From Glutamicibacter arilaitensis Re117 (GTDB taxonomy: Bacteria > Actinomycetota > Actinomycetes > Actinomycetales > Micrococcaceae), in assembly GCF_000197735.1 (NCBI RefSeq), contig NC_014550.1:1240001-1304000 (forward strand): a DNA stretch of 64,000 nucleotides, read 5' to 3'. The translations under genes and the position numbers were made by a program. Positions within the stretch are counted from its first letter, which is position 1. Each line of letters starts with the position of its first letter. Below the pieces are notes generated by a model that saw nothing but the letters and a program-made list of their open reading frames with translations, was not told where the DNA came from and ran no database searches. This document shows positions 1 to 8,208 of this stretch, in pieces.

Positions 1-312
1 CAAGCGACCGCCATTGCCGCGTTGAAGAACATTGAGCTGTTGCTGGCCCAAGTTGAAGACATCAAGTCGCAACGCGACCGTATTGTCACCCGACTGAAGG
101 AACTTGGCCTCAAGCCTTCGGTCTCCGATTCCAATTTCGTGTTCTTTGGTGGTGTTGAAGATCCCCATGCTATTTGGGAAGGGCTGTTGGAAGCCGGCAT
201 CATCATCCGCGACAATGGAATCCCGGGAACCCTGCGCGTCACTGCAGGAACCGAATCCGAAACCACAGCCTTCTTAGAACGGCTTGCCGAACTGCTCGGC
301 TCACAGAAGTAA
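1..312 (+). CDS. hisC: Histidinol-phosphate aminotransferase, C-terminal fragment
   Basis: The gene enters from the left edge already in frame, leaving about 103 C-terminal residues. HisC is a PLP enzyme that transfers an amino group from glutamate to imidazole-acetol phosphate in histidine synthesis. The fragment matches the small C-terminal domain of class I/II aminotransferases: a helix ending in [20 protein letters not shown], then the arginine strand [19 protein letters not shown], whose Arg binds the substrate phosphate or carboxylate. The PLP lysine lies outside the window. hisB begins 22 nt downstream, followed by hisH and hisA, which supports HisC over other aminotransferases of this fold. 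Confidence 0.88.
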   Translation, partial: QATAIAALKNIELLLAQVEDIKSQRDRIVTRLKELGLKPSVSDSNFVFFGGVEDPHAIWEGLLEAGIIIRDNGIPGTLRVTAGTESETTAFLERLAELLGSQK

Positions 313-334
313 TCCAAGACAAGCGAAGGAAGAC

Positions 335-955
335 ATGTCTGCCGAATTGATTGGTGCACGCCGCGCCCGCATGGAACGCGTCACCAGCGAATCGTCCGTA
401 TTCGTTGAACTGGACCTCGATGGTACCGGTGTCTCTGAGATCAGCACCTCGGTGCCGTTCTATGACCACATGCTGACTGCGCTATCCAAGCATTCGCTCA
501 TCGACCTCACCGTGCGCGCCACCGGTGATACCCATATCGATGTTCACCACACGGTTGAAGACACTGCCATCACCATTGGTGAAGTATTGCGCGTTGCACT
601 TGGCAATAAGGCCGGCATCCGCCGCTTCGGCACCTCCTATGCGCCACTGGATGAAGCACTGTCCCGCTCGGTCGTCGACGTGTCGGGCCGCCCATACCTG
701 GTGCACTCCGGTGAACCAGCAGGCCAGGAATATCACCTGATCGGCGGTCACTTCACTGGTTCGATGACCCGTCACGTCTTTGAAGCCATCACCTTCCACG
801 CGCAGATCTGCGCGCACATCGAGGTGCTCTCGGGTCGCGATCCGCACCATATCGTCGAAGCGCAGTTCAAGTCCTTTGCCCGCGCCCTGCGCGAAGCAGT
901 AGAGCGCGATGAGCGCATGGGCGACAAGATCCCATCCACGAAGGGTGCCCTGTAA
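335..955 (+). CDS. hisB: Imidazoleglycerol-phosphate dehydratase
   Basis: Monofunctional HisB (206 aa) dehydrates imidazole-glycerol phosphate to imidazole-acetol phosphate, a manganese-dependent step of histidine synthesis. The paired metal-binding His/Glu motifs are visible as [15 protein letters not shown] in the first half and [19 protein letters not shown] near the end, with [16 protein letters not shown] between. The length equals the single-domain enzyme; the phosphatase half found in enteric HisB is absent. ATG at 335 is chosen because AAGCGAAGGA precedes it at normal spacing; an earlier in-frame codon at 284 lies within hisC. hisH follows with no gap. Confidence 0.95.
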   Translation: MSAELIGARRARMERVTSESSVFVELDLDGTGVSEISTSVPFYDHMLTALSKHSLIDLTVRATGDTHIDVHHTVEDTAITIGEVLRVALGNKAGIRRFGTSYAPLDEALSRSVVDVSGRPYLVHSGEPAGQEYHLIGGHFTGSMTRHVFEAITFHAQICAHIEVLSGRDPHHIVEAQFKSFARALREAVERDERMGDKIPSTKGAL

Positions 956-1591
956 GTGGAAAAGAAAACTGTAGTTGTTCTGGACTACGGTTCAGGCAAC
1001 GTGCGCTCGGCCGTGCGCGCTTTGGAAGCTGCCGGTGCCGAAGTGGAATTGACCGCTGATCCAAAGAAGATTGTGGCTGCCGACGGGCTGGTCGTTCCCG
1101 GCGTGGGCGCGTACGCCTCGGTGATGGAACAGCTGACAGAAACCGGTGCGCTGCGCTGGATTGGCCGCCGTATCGCTGGCGGCTTGCCGGTACTGGGTAT
1201 TTGCGTCGGCCACCAGGTCTTTTTCGAAGAAGGCGTGGAGCACGGTGCGAAAACTGAGGGCATTGGAGAATGGCCAGGCAAAGTCGAACGACTGCAGTCC
1301 GAGGTCATCCCGCACATGGGCTGGAACACCGTACGCCCGCCCGAAGGCTCCAAGCTCTTTGCTGGCATCGAAGATGAACGATTCTACTTCGTGCACTCCT
1401 ACGCCGTGCTGCACTGGGCATTCGATGTCACCCAGCCAGCGATGACCCCACCACAGGTGACCTGGTCAACGCATGGCACGCCGTTCGTGGCAGCCGTTGA
1501 GAACGGCCCGCTTTCGGCGGTGCAGTTCCACCCTGAGAAGTCCGGCGATGCTGGAGCTCAGCTGCTTCGCAACTGGTTGGGGACGCTCTAA
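956..1591 (+). CDS. hisH: Imidazole glycerol phosphate synthase, glutaminase subunit
   Basis: HisH (211 aa) is the class I glutamine amidotransferase subunit that supplies ammonia to HisF. The triad is readable: Cys83 in GICVGHQ and His192/Glu194 in QFHPEKSG. The nucleophile elbow more commonly reads GICLGMQ, so V and H here are mild variations around an intact Cys. The GTG start directly abuts the hisB stop, which indicates translational coupling. hisF is not in the window, so the partner subunit must be encoded elsewhere, probably further along the his locus. Confidence 0.94.
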   Translation: MEKKTVVVLDYGSGNVRSAVRALEAAGAEVELTADPKKIVAADGLVVPGVGAYASVMEQLTETGALRWIGRRIAGGLPVLGICVGHQVFFEEGVEHGAKTEGIGEWPGKVERLQSEVIPHMGWNTVRPPEGSKLFAGIEDERFYFVHSYAVLHWAFDVTQPAMTPPQVTWSTHGTPFVAAVENGPLSAVQFHPEKSGDAGAQLLRNWLGTL

Positions 1592-1593
1592 AG

Positions 1594-1743
1594 ATGTGGA
1601 CCCTAATTCTGGGCGTTGTCGGTGCCTTCCTCGCAGGTGGAGCGATCTCGCTTAAGAGCCAGAAAGCCCACATCTCATGGATCATCGCGTTGTGGGTGCT
1701 TGCAGGCCTGAGCCTCATCGCCGCCTGGACCTTGACCTACTAA
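1594..1743 (+). CDS. 49-aa membrane protein inside the his operon
   Basis: A short ORF starts 2 nt after the hisH stop and ends 27 nt before hisA. It encodes 49 residues forming two hydrophobic segments (about 2-20, LILGVVGAFLAGGAI, and 28-46, SWIIALWVLAGLSLIAA) joined by a short basic loop KSQKAH, suggesting a small helical-hairpin membrane protein. No family was recognised. The tight fit between hisH and hisA and the absence of overlap with either support a real gene. It is unlikely to be a his enzyme; a function cannot be assigned. Confidence 0.65.
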   Translation: MWTLILGVVGAFLAGGAISLKSQKAHISWIIALWVLAGLSLIAAWTLTY

Positions 1744-1770
1744 ATTCATTACTTCTTCACAAAGGACATC

Positions 1771-2508
1771 ATGAGCGAGCAACCAATTCTCGAGCTTTTG
1801 CCTGCTGTAGATATCGCTGGCGGCCAGGCAGTACGCCTGGTTCAGGGCGAAGCCGGTTCGGAAACCGGATACGGCGATCCGCTGGAAGCGGCGCTTTCGT
1901 GGCAGAACGCCGGAGCAGAATGGCTGCATCTGGTTGACCTGGACGCGGCCTTTGACCGTGGCAGCAACGTGGACATTGTCCAGCGCATCGCCAAGGAACT
2001 GAACATCAAGGTCGAGCTCTCCGGCGGCATCCGCGACGATGCTTCTTTGGATCGGGCACTTGAATTTGGCGCAACCCGAGTCAACCTTGGTACCGCAGCA
2101 CTGGAAAACCCTGAATGGACCAAGCAGGCCATTGCACGCCACGGCGACAAGATCGCGGTGGGCATGGACGTTCGCGGCACCACTTTGTCCGGCCACGGCT
2201 GGACCAAGGACGGCGGCGACCTCTGGGACGTGCTGGCACGCCTTGAAGATGCCGGCTGTGCCCGCTACGTCGTGACCGACGTGACCAAGGATGGCACCCT
2301 GCGAGGACCGAACGTTGAATTGTTGCGGGAGATCGCAACTAAGACGAGCAAGCCAATCGTTGCTTCGGGAGGCATCTCCTCGCTGGAGGACCTGCGCGTT
2401 CTGCGCGAACTCGTTCCAGAAGGCATCGAAGGTGCCATCATGGGCAAGGCCCTGTACTCGGGCCAGTTCACGCTGCAAGAAGCATTGGATGTTGCTGGGC
2501 GCCGCTAG
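1771..2508 (+). CDS. hisA: Phosphoribosyl isomerase A (HisA/PriA)
   Basis: A (beta/alpha)8-barrel isomerase of 245 aa that converts ProFAR to PRFAR in histidine synthesis. Actinobacteria generally lack trpF and use this enzyme (PriA) also for phosphoribosylanthranilate; that dual role is inferred from taxonomy. Visible motifs are the first catalytic Asp in [13 protein letters not shown], the phosphate loops [10 protein letters not shown] and [11 protein letters not shown], and the second catalytic Asp in [16 protein letters not shown]. The length is standard. It is the last gene of the operon here, followed by a strong hairpin terminator. Confidence 0.94.
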   Translation: MSEQPILELLPAVDIAGGQAVRLVQGEAGSETGYGDPLEAALSWQNAGAEWLHLVDLDAAFDRGSNVDIVQRIAKELNIKVELSGGIRDDASLDRALEFGATRVNLGTAALENPEWTKQAIARHGDKIAVGMDVRGTTLSGHGWTKDGGDLWDVLARLEDAGCARYVVTDVTKDGTLRGPNVELLREIATKTSKPIVASGGISSLEDLRVLRELVPEGIEGAIMGKALYSGQFTLQEALDVAGRR

Positions 2509-2524
2509 GCTCCACGCAGTCTTT

Positions 2525-2568
2525 GGAAAAGGCGATTCAGAAGCTCACGCTTTTGAATCGCCTTTTCC
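2525..2568 (+). terminator. Hairpin terminator after hisA
   Basis: Arms GGAAAAGGCGATTCAGAAGC and GCTTTTGAATCGCCTTTTCC pair over 20 positions with one G-U, around a 4-nt loop. The A/T-rich outer base makes it usable on either strand, but only the his operon ends here. Confidence 0.8.
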
Positions 2569-2731
2569 TCTATGCGAAGCAGAATCGCCGTGCTCTGCCG
2601 CCTAGGCAAATATCCTCACGCGTGAGCAGCGAATGGAAATCTGAAGTGCTGGCGGCGGGGTGTCCAACCTCATGAACACAGTTTTAGAACTTCACTGCAC
2701 CAACCTTGAAACCACAGATAGCATGGATCCT

Positions 2732-3613
2732 ATGAGTACTGAGCAACCGCCATCTGCACCTAAACGCCATCTGCCGGGACATATCGTTGCCGCGCTGGCA
2801 CAGGCAGGCTCTCAAACCGACTCAGCCGGTCAGGACTGGGAAGGCCGAGATCTCAGCGGCGAAGGCAACCCACTGCATAACTTCGACAAGGACGACGGCA
2901 AAGCCGACGCAAATGTCCTCGCCGCACTCACCGCCCTGCGTGAAGGCAGCGCGGGGGAGAGCGAAGTGCATAAATCACTGGCCAACGCCAGGGTTTTCGT
3001 CGCAGTGGTAGCTCAGCTCGGTGAAGAAGCCATGACGGAGCACGGTTTCGCATCCGATAAGGAAGCGGACATGGCCCTGGTGAAGATCAAGGCTCCAGAT
3101 GGCCGTATGGCTCTGCCAATCTTCACCACTGTGGAACGTTTGCAGGCTTGGCATAAGGAAGCGCGGCCGGTAGCAGTGTATGCCCCACGCGCCGCGCTGT
3201 CTGCAGTGAGCGAAGAATGCCAGCTGCTAGTCCTTGATCCGGGAAGCGATTTCACATTCGTGCTGCGACGACCGGGGCTTTGGACCCTCGCCAAGCAGGT
3301 GGACTGGATTCCAAGCTATCAAAGCCAGCAGGTCGCTAGCCTGGTCCAAAATGCAATTGAGGATTTCAACCAGTTGCGGACCGTCAAGGTGGCCCCGGGC
3401 AAGGGAGTAGGCTCCCGAAGCAAGGACGGCCAGGTCGTCCTTGGGGGAGGTCCTGGCCCGGAGCTGAACCTGCAGCTTATTTTCGCTCCTGGCACGAGTC
3501 AGGACGATGCACGCGAAACTACTCGCGCACTACACGGACGATTGTCCCAAAACACCGAATTCGCTGAAGCAGTGGATTCTCTTGAACTCAGTTTGCACAG
3601 CGCGCCGAACTAA
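2732..3613 (+). CDS. SseB-family protein
   Basis: The 293-aa product resembles SseB-type proteins (PF07179-like), small soluble alpha/beta domains of unclear role. The family-like stretch has the pattern LANARVFVAVVAQLGEEA, then ALPIFTTVERLQAWHKEARP, repeated as a second half of similar size toward the C-terminus. ATG at 2732 (MSTEQPPSAP) is preferred over the upstream in-frame codon at 2660 because the earlier part is not protein-like and a TAGCAT hexamer at 2718-2723 could give a leaderless or very short leader. SseB genes commonly follow hisA in Arthrobacter-like genomes; the MFS gene follows after 41 nt. Confidence 0.75.
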   Translation: MSTEQPPSAPKRHLPGHIVAALAQAGSQTDSAGQDWEGRDLSGEGNPLHNFDKDDGKADANVLAALTALREGSAGESEVHKSLANARVFVAVVAQLGEEAMTEHGFASDKEADMALVKIKAPDGRMALPIFTTVERLQAWHKEARPVAVYAPRAALSAVSEECQLLVLDPGSDFTFVLRRPGLWTLAKQVDWIPSYQSQQVASLVQNAIEDFNQLRTVKVAPGKGVGSRSKDGQVVLGGGPGPELNLQLIFAPGTSQDDARETTRALHGRLSQNTEFAEAVDSLELSLHSAPN

Positions 3614-3654
3614 GCCGGCGGGCTCCTTGTGATTAGGTAAGGAACTTTCCGGGC

Positions 3655-4992
3655 ATGAAAAGCTATTGGCAGATTTTGCGTCAACCGCAGATCTCATTGT
3701 TGTTGCTGATCGGCATGATTGCCCGCCTTCCGCACTCTGCATTGAGCATGCTGCTGCTCCTGCACCTGGTGAACAACCTCGACCAATCGTGGGTATCAGC
3801 TGGCCTGGTCACCGCGGTAATGACGCTGGGCATCGCCATTGGTGCTCCGTGGCGCGGCGCCCGGGTAGATATCTGGGGACTGCGTCGGGCGATGATCCCG
3901 TCGGTCATCGTGGAAACCCTCGTGTGGTGCACGGTGCCGCATGTTCCGCTGGTCTGGGTCTACCCGCTGGCGTTCATCGGCGGCCTTTTCGCTCTGCCGG
4001 TTTTCTCGGTAGTGCGTACCGCACTTGGCATCATGACTACCGGCGAGCAACGCCGTACCGCCTTTGCCTTGGATGCGACCGCCACCGAATTGGTCTTCAT
4101 TGTTGGACCGGCCAGTGCAGGCATTGTGGCCACGCAGATCAGCAGCGTGATCGGCCTGAGCGTGATCGGCGTGACCTCCACGGTTGCGGGACTGGCGCTC
4201 ATGATCCTCAATCCGCCCACGCGCAGTGATGACCCCAAGGCGCTTGCCACTCGGGCCAATGTCCACGAAGAACGCTTGGGCGCCGAAGCGAGCTTCATCG
4301 CAGCAGCGCCCATGGGCGTGCATGAAGTGGAGGGCGAGCTGATCGCGGCGGGCATGAAGTCTGCCCGCGCGAGAATCAAGCAGCGGGGCCGTGCTTTCAA
4401 GAATCGCTTCAACTGGGTCAGTGCTTCGGTGCTGGCGGTCTTCATCGCTTCGGCGGGAGCCGGCATGCTGTTGACCGGCACCGAGGTAGCCATCGTGGCT
4501 GAATTGGATGCCTCGCAGGAAAGCCACCAGCTGGGCCTGGTATTCCTGTTCTGGTGCGGTGCTTCGCTGATTGGCGGCTTGATCTACGGTTCGATGAAGC
4601 GGGTCATTTCACCACTGGTCCTGCTGCTGAGCATGGCAATTCTGACCATTCCGATGTACTTCGCTTGGGATACCTGGTCGTTGGCATTGTTCTCAGCCTT
4701 GCCAGGTTTCCTCTGCGCGCCAACCTTGTCGGCGGCTTCGGAATGGCTCACCGATCTGGTGGCCGAGAAGCGCCGTGGCGAGGCGATGGGCTGGTACGGC
4801 TCGGCAATGACCGCTGGTACCGCATTGGGTTCGCCGATCACCGGCATCTTCGTGGACACCTTCGGAGCCGCTCCAGCATTTATCGGGATCGGTGCCATGG
4901 CCAGCTTCGTAGTGGTGGTTGCGCTGATTGCCCAGCAGATCCGCCGACGGGTACGCCGTGCGCGGCGCCAGCGACTGGAACCTATCGCCTAG
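3655..4992 (+). CDS. Major facilitator superfamily transporter
   Basis: A 445-aa polytopic membrane protein with two six-helix halves separated by a charged cytoplasmic loop (about residues 185-250). The MFS-A-like motif after TM2 is seen as GAPWRGARVDIWGLRRAM (G-x3-RG-x-R-D-x2-G-x-RR); the second half has a related turn near GEAMGWYGSAMTAGTALGSP. The substrate cannot be deduced; the general form is that of a drug/small-molecule exporter. A start at ATG 3655 is supported by AAGGAA upstream. The stop codon overlaps that of the convergent acetyltransferase gene. Confidence 0.85.
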   Translation: MKSYWQILRQPQISLLLLIGMIARLPHSALSMLLLLHLVNNLDQSWVSAGLVTAVMTLGIAIGAPWRGARVDIWGLRRAMIPSVIVETLVWCTVPHVPLVWVYPLAFIGGLFALPVFSVVRTALGIMTTGEQRRTAFALDATATELVFIVGPASAGIVATQISSVIGLSVIGVTSTVAGLALMILNPPTRSDDPKALATRANVHEERLGAEASFIAAAPMGVHEVEGELIAAGMKSARARIKQRGRAFKNRFNWVSASVLAVFIASAGAGMLLTGTEVAIVAELDASQESHQLGLVFLFWCGASLIGGLIYGSMKRVISPLVLLLSMAILTIPMYFAWDTWSLALFSALPGFLCAPTLSAASEWLTDLVAEKRRGEAMGWYGSAMTAGTALGSPITGIFVDTFGAAPAFIGIGAMASFVVVVALIAQQIRRRVRRARRQRLEPIA

Positions 4993-5540
4993 GCGCTGGC
5001 CGTATCCTTCAGCCGCGAGTACATGTACATGTCCCTGCGGGTGGCGCCTACCTGTTCCCAGCTGCGCATCAGCCCTTCGCATTGGAAGCCGCAAGCCTCA
5101 GCGGTCCGCCAAGACCCCTCGTTCCACGGCTCAACATAGAGCTCAACCCGCTCGATTCCAGGATGTTCCAAGCCCCAGCGGGCCAGAGCTTCCAATGTGT
5201 GCTTGGCAACCGAGCGCCTGCGGTACTCCGGTGCGGTCCAGTATCCGATGCTGGCTCTCCCGTGGTTGGCATTGCGCAGCCAGAAGCCGATCTGGCCCAC
5301 GGCGCGATCTGTGGTGGCTTCTGCGATGGCAAATGAGTACCCGCTGCCTTCAGCGACCCTGCGGTGCTGTCGTTCGATGAAGTCCGCGTACTCAGCTTCG
5401 GTTCCCTGAACCGGGACGGTAGTGATTTGCGTGATGTAGCTATCCGCCGATGCCTGCCGAACCGTGGGGATATCGCTGTGCTGGAACGGCCGGAGCCGGT
5501 AGGCACCGGCATCGATCACCGGTTGTTCGAGTAGTTGCAT
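4989..5540 (-). CDS. GNAT N-acetyltransferase, RimJ/RimL-like
   Basis: A 183-aa protein with the GNAT layout of the RimJ/RimL group: N-terminal LRPFQHSDIPTVRQA, a central strand SIGYWTAPEYRRRSVAKHTL carrying a degenerate acetyl-CoA pyrophosphate loop, then RVELYVEPWNEGSWRTAEA and CGFQCEGLMRS, the typical C-terminal 'neighbour N-S residue' motif. The substrate may be a protein N-terminus or a small amine; sequence alone does not decide. It is convergent with the MFS gene, sharing 4 bp at the stops. Confidence 0.85.
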   Translation of the reverse strand: MQLLEQPVIDAGAYRLRPFQHSDIPTVRQASADSYITQITTVPVQGTEAEYADFIERQHRRVAEGSGYSFAIAEATTDRAVGQIGFWLRNANHGRASIGYWTAPEYRRRSVAKHTLEALARWGLEHPGIERVELYVEPWNEGSWRTAEACGFQCEGLMRSWEQVGATRRDMYMYSRLKDTASA

Positions 5541-5562
5541 GCTTGCAAGCTACCATGGTGAT

Positions 5563-5602
5563 CCAAACAACAAAGGACCCGTTTCCCGAACGAAACGAGT
5601 CC
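5563..5602 (-). terminator. Terminator of the DUF1844 gene
   Basis: On the minus strand the hairpin GGACTCGTTTC/GAAACGGGTCC (one mismatch) is followed by TTTGTTGTTT, a proper U-rich tail for transcription leaving the DUF1844 gene. Confidence 0.7.
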
Positions 5603-5637
5603 ATGATGTTAATCTCTTAAAATTTAGCGATTATTAC

Positions 5638-6003
5638 TTAGTTGACCGGTCCGGTGAACTTTTCGCCCGGACCCTTGCCTGGTGCATCCGGGATGATCGA
5701 AGCTTCACGGAAGGCCAGCTGCAAGCTGCGCAGTCCATCACGCAACGGTGCTGCGTGCTGCGAGCCAATCTCAGGCGCACCGGCGGTGACTAGGCCTGCC
5801 AGAGCGGTGATCAGCTTGCGGGCCTCATCGAGATCCTTCAGCTCATTGGCATCTTCGCCCTCGGCGAGGCCGCACTTAACTGCGGCTGCACTCATCAGGT
5901 GGACAGCGGCCGTGGTGATGATTTCTACGGCTGCAACTTCAGCGATATCGCGCACCTGCTGATCGACAGCGTGCTGGTGTGAGTTGGTGTCTTCGTTAGT
6001 CAT
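5638..6003 (-). CDS. DUF1844 protein
   Basis: A 121-aa soluble protein with the DUF1844 pattern: DIAEVAAVEIITTAAVHLMSAAAVKCGL followed by DLDEARKLITALAGLVTAGA. The region is all-helical and rich in alanine. DUF1844 genes are found divergent from infC in many Actinobacteria; the function is unknown. ATG at 6003 (MTNEDTNS) is chosen because the upstream in-frame extension to 6174 is Ser/Trp-rich, non-family sequence and would run into the infC leader. The C-terminal 20 residues are Pro/Gly-rich and probably disordered. Confidence 0.85.
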   Translation of the reverse strand: MTNEDTNSHQHAVDQQVRDIAEVAAVEIITTAAVHLMSAAAVKCGLAEGEDANELKDLDEARKLITALAGLVTAGAPEIGSQHAAPLRDGLRSLQLAFREASIIPDAPGKGPGEKFTGPVN

Positions 6004-6064
6004 ACTGCTAAGCTTGTCACAGACCGACTCGATGCCGGTACTTCTCACAGTTCTCCAGTTAGCC

Positions 6065-6300
6065 CTGGACGAGGGATTCGTACTAGTATTGAGCCATGCA
6101 AGTGGAGGCCAACTCCCACCCGCTGTCGCCGTTTCCAGGCTTCCGGGTAATTCGGCAGGATCGCAGCAATGCAATCCCCAAGCTTTGACGCAGGAATTTT
6201 CCTGAACTCAGCTGTGTCGTTCCTTTTGGCCTTCGCCTGCAATCGCAGACGGAGGCCTTCTTTGTTTGCGGTCATGGATTACGAATTTCAGGAGTGACAC
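6065..6300 (+). promoter_or_regulatory. infC promoter and long 5' leader
   Basis: A TAGTAT hexamer at 6084-6089 is the best -10 candidate; no good -35 is seen (CTGGAC 13 nt upstream is too close). Transcription from here gives a leader of roughly 200 nt before the infC start. The leader has no convincing ORF. IF3 is known to repress its own mRNA in other bacteria, so a regulatory leader is plausible, but no structure is proven here. The ribosome-binding site GGAG is at 6291-6294. Confidence 0.45.
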
Positions 6301-6984
6301 ATCAGCGATCCACGCATTAATGAGCGCATTCGCGTGCCAGAGGTACGTCTCGTCGGCCCCAATGGTGAGCAGGTAGGCATCGTCCGTATTGAGGACGCGC
6401 TTCGCCTGGCTCTCGAGTCCGATCTGGACTTGGTCGAGGTGGCACCCAGCGCCAAGCCTCCAGTGTGCAAATTGATGGATTTCGGCAAGTACAAGTACGA
6501 AGCCGCTGTCAAGGCTCGCGAAGCTCGTAAGAACCAGACCAACACGGTCTTGAAGGAAGTTCGCTTCCGCCTGAAGATTGATACCCATGACTACGAGACC
6601 AAGGTCGGCCACGCACTGCGCTTCCTGGGCGCCGGTGACAAGGTCAAGGCCATGATCCAGTTCCGTGGTCGTGAGCAGCAGCGTCCAGAGATGGGCATTC
6701 GCTTGCTTGAAAAGTTTGCAGCAGACGTCGCCGAGGTTGGAATCATTGAGTCCAGCCCACGCATCGATGGCCGAAACATGGTCATGGTTGTTGGTCCGCT
6801 GAAGAACAAGGCAGAGGCTCGCCGCGAACAGCAGCAGAAGTCCGGTGGCCGTAACTCGGCTAAGCGAAAGATTCGCACCGACGCTCCAGCTGAGACCGAG
6901 GGCCAGAATGTCGCAGCTTCCATGGATGATGAAGCCCGCGCCAAGTTGGAGCAGGCACGTCAGGCAGCTGAAGGCGACGCCTAG
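6301..6984 (+). CDS. infC: Translation initiation factor IF-3 (AUC start)
   Basis: IF-3 (227 aa) binds the 30S subunit, keeps subunits apart and checks the start codon. The first residues read (I)[18 protein letters not shown], the conserved IF-3 N-terminus, and the start codon is ATC at 6301 with GGAG 6 nt upstream; the first in-frame ATG/GTG/TTG is GTG 6334, which would remove the conserved RINERIR segment. Rare start codons (AUU/AUC) on infC are a known autoregulatory device because IF-3 discriminates against them. The N-domain covers about 1-80, the lysine linker about 80-90, and the C-domain to about 185, with a charged tail of about 40 residues. Confidence 0.92.
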   Translation: MSDPRINERIRVPEVRLVGPNGEQVGIVRIEDALRLALESDLDLVEVAPSAKPPVCKLMDFGKYKYEAAVKAREARKNQTNTVLKEVRFRLKIDTHDYETKVGHALRFLGAGDKVKAMIQFRGREQQRPEMGIRLLEKFAADVAEVGIIESSPRIDGRNMVMVVGPLKNKAEARREQQQKSGGRNSAKRKIRTDAPAETEGQNVAASMDDEARAKLEQARQAAEGDA

Positions 6985-6995
6985 CCAAGCCTGTT

Positions 6996-7124
6996 GGGCT
7001 TTCGAGCCCGTCACCGTTCACGGTGAAGGATCTTCCTCTTAGGAAGGTCCAACTACAAGAGAACAACAGCGGTCACCTTTATCGGGGCCCGCTTCGGATG
7101 ATCCCCACCCGGTGCTTTACCGGA
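6996..7124 (+). promoter_or_regulatory. Hairpin-rich leader before rpmI
   Basis: Between infC and rpmI lie consecutive small hairpins: GGGCT-TTCG-AGCCC (6996-7009, a UUCG tetraloop), CACCG-TTCA-CGGTG (7012-7025), GGATCTTCCT/AGGAAGGTCC (7028-7050), and CCGGT/ACCGG (7110-7124). This is a suitable place for an r-protein leader controlling rpmI-rplT, as L20 does in Escherichia coli and Firmicutes, but no match to those leaders is claimed. Confidence 0.4.
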
Positions 7125-7150
7125 TGGAGCACGTAAGGAGAACGGCAGCT

Positions 7151-7345
7151 ATGCCGAAGTTCAAGACTCACAGTGGCGCCAAGAAGCGCTTCAAGCTGAC
7201 CGGTAGCGGTAAGCTCGCTCGCCAGCAGGCCAACCGTCGCCACTACCTGGAGCACAAGTCCTCGCGCGTTACCCGCCGCCTGGCTTCTGACCAGATCGTT
7301 GCTAAGGCCGATGTTAAGACCATCAAGCGGATGCTGGGCCTCTAA
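7151..7345 (+). CDS. rpmI: 50S ribosomal protein L35
   Basis: A 64-aa basic protein of the large subunit. The sequence [20 protein letters not shown] and the end TIKRMLGL are typical of bL35. ATG at 7151 is preceded by AAGGAG at 7135-7140; an upstream in-frame codon at 7112 would add 13 non-conserved residues. It lies between infC and rplT, the standard order. Confidence 0.96.
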   Translation: MPKFKTHSGAKKRFKLTGSGKLARQQANRRHYLEHKSSRVTRRLASDQIVAKADVKTIKRMLGL

Positions 7346-7449
7346 GCTCCCCCTTTCGCAATACGGGGAAGCAATACCCCACCACCCATAGATTTCACCC
7401 ATCCCGCACAATCGCGGGCACTGGGGAACTGACTTGAAGGAGTACACAC

Positions 7450-8097
7450 GTGGCACGTGTGAAGCGGGCAGTAAACGCCCATAAGAAGCGTCGCGTCGTT
7501 CTGGAACGCGCAAAGGGCTACCGCGGTCAGCGTTCGCGCCTGTACCGTAAGGCCAAGGAGCAGCTGCTCCACTCGTTCGTTTACAGCTTCAACGACCGCC
7601 GTAAGCGCAAGGGCGACTTCCGCCGCCTGTGGATCCAGCGCATCAACGCTGCATCCCGCGCCAACGGCATGACCTACAACCGTCTGATCCAGGGCCTGAA
7701 GGCTGCTCAGATCGAGGTTGACCGTCGTATGCTCGCAGAGCTGGCTGTTTCGGACTCGAACGCTTTCGCTACCTTGGTAAAGGTTGCAAAGGACGCTCTT
7801 CCAGCTGACGTCAACGCCCCAAAGGCTGCTGCTGAGGTTGCTGCACCAAAGGCTGCTAAGGCTCCAAAGGCTGCTGCAAAGTCCGTTGAGGGCGAAGGCG
7901 TAGTCAAGGCTGTTGAAGGCGAAGCTGCACCTGAGGGCTTCGTTATCAAGGGCAACGCTGGCTCGAACAAGTACCACGTTCCAGGCTCGACCTGGTACGA
8001 CCAGACTGAAGCTGAGTTCTGGTTCAACTCCATCGATGCTGCTAAGGCTGCAGGCTTCGAACCAGCTGGCGGCGAATCCCGTCAGCAGATGAAGTAA
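7450..8097 (+). CDS. rplT: 50S ribosomal protein L20 with extra C-terminal domain
   Basis: Residues 1-118 are normal bL20, which binds 23S rRNA early in assembly: [24 protein letters not shown]-type core [20 protein letters not shown]. bL20 usually ends near residue 120-130; this protein continues to 215. Residues 119-160 form an Ala/Lys/Glu linker ([20 protein letters not shown]), and residues 161-215 form a compact second domain, [20 protein letters not shown] followed by [20 protein letters not shown]. The pattern IKGN-x4-K-YHxPGxxxYDxTxAExWFxSxxxAxxAGF resembles the short 'sunset' domain attached to secreted nucleases and other actinobacterial proteins. The reading frame is continuous and codon use stays similar, so this is not a frameshift. 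ATG-less start: GTG at 7450 after AAGGAG. Confidence 0.9.
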   Translation: MARVKRAVNAHKKRRVVLERAKGYRGQRSRLYRKAKEQLLHSFVYSFNDRRKRKGDFRRLWIQRINAASRANGMTYNRLIQGLKAAQIEVDRRMLAELAVSDSNAFATLVKVAKDALPADVNAPKAAAEVAAPKAAKAPKAAAKSVEGEGVVKAVEGEAAPEGFVIKGNAGSNKYHVPGSTWYDQTEAEFWFNSIDAAKAAGFEPAGGESRQQMK

Positions 8098-8143
8098 ATC
8101 TTTTCTCCCTTTGAGCTAAAGCTCAGGTAGGACAGATCACACC

Positions 8144-8181
8144 AAAGGGTGGGTCGCGCGTACTGCGCGGACCCGCCCTTT
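8144..8181 (+). terminator. Terminator after rplT
   Basis: AAAGGGTGGGTCGCGCG pairs with GCGCGGACCCGCCCTTT around TACT, followed by GTGTGTTTCT. It closes the infC-rpmI-rplT unit. Confidence 0.75.
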
Positions 8182-8208
8182 GTGTGTTTCTACCGGTATT
8201 CTCGATAT

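Noticed and set aside
6045..6275. Minus-strand 76-codon frame in the infC leader
   Set aside because: No RBS or family resemblance, and it would cover the infC and DUF1844 promoter region.
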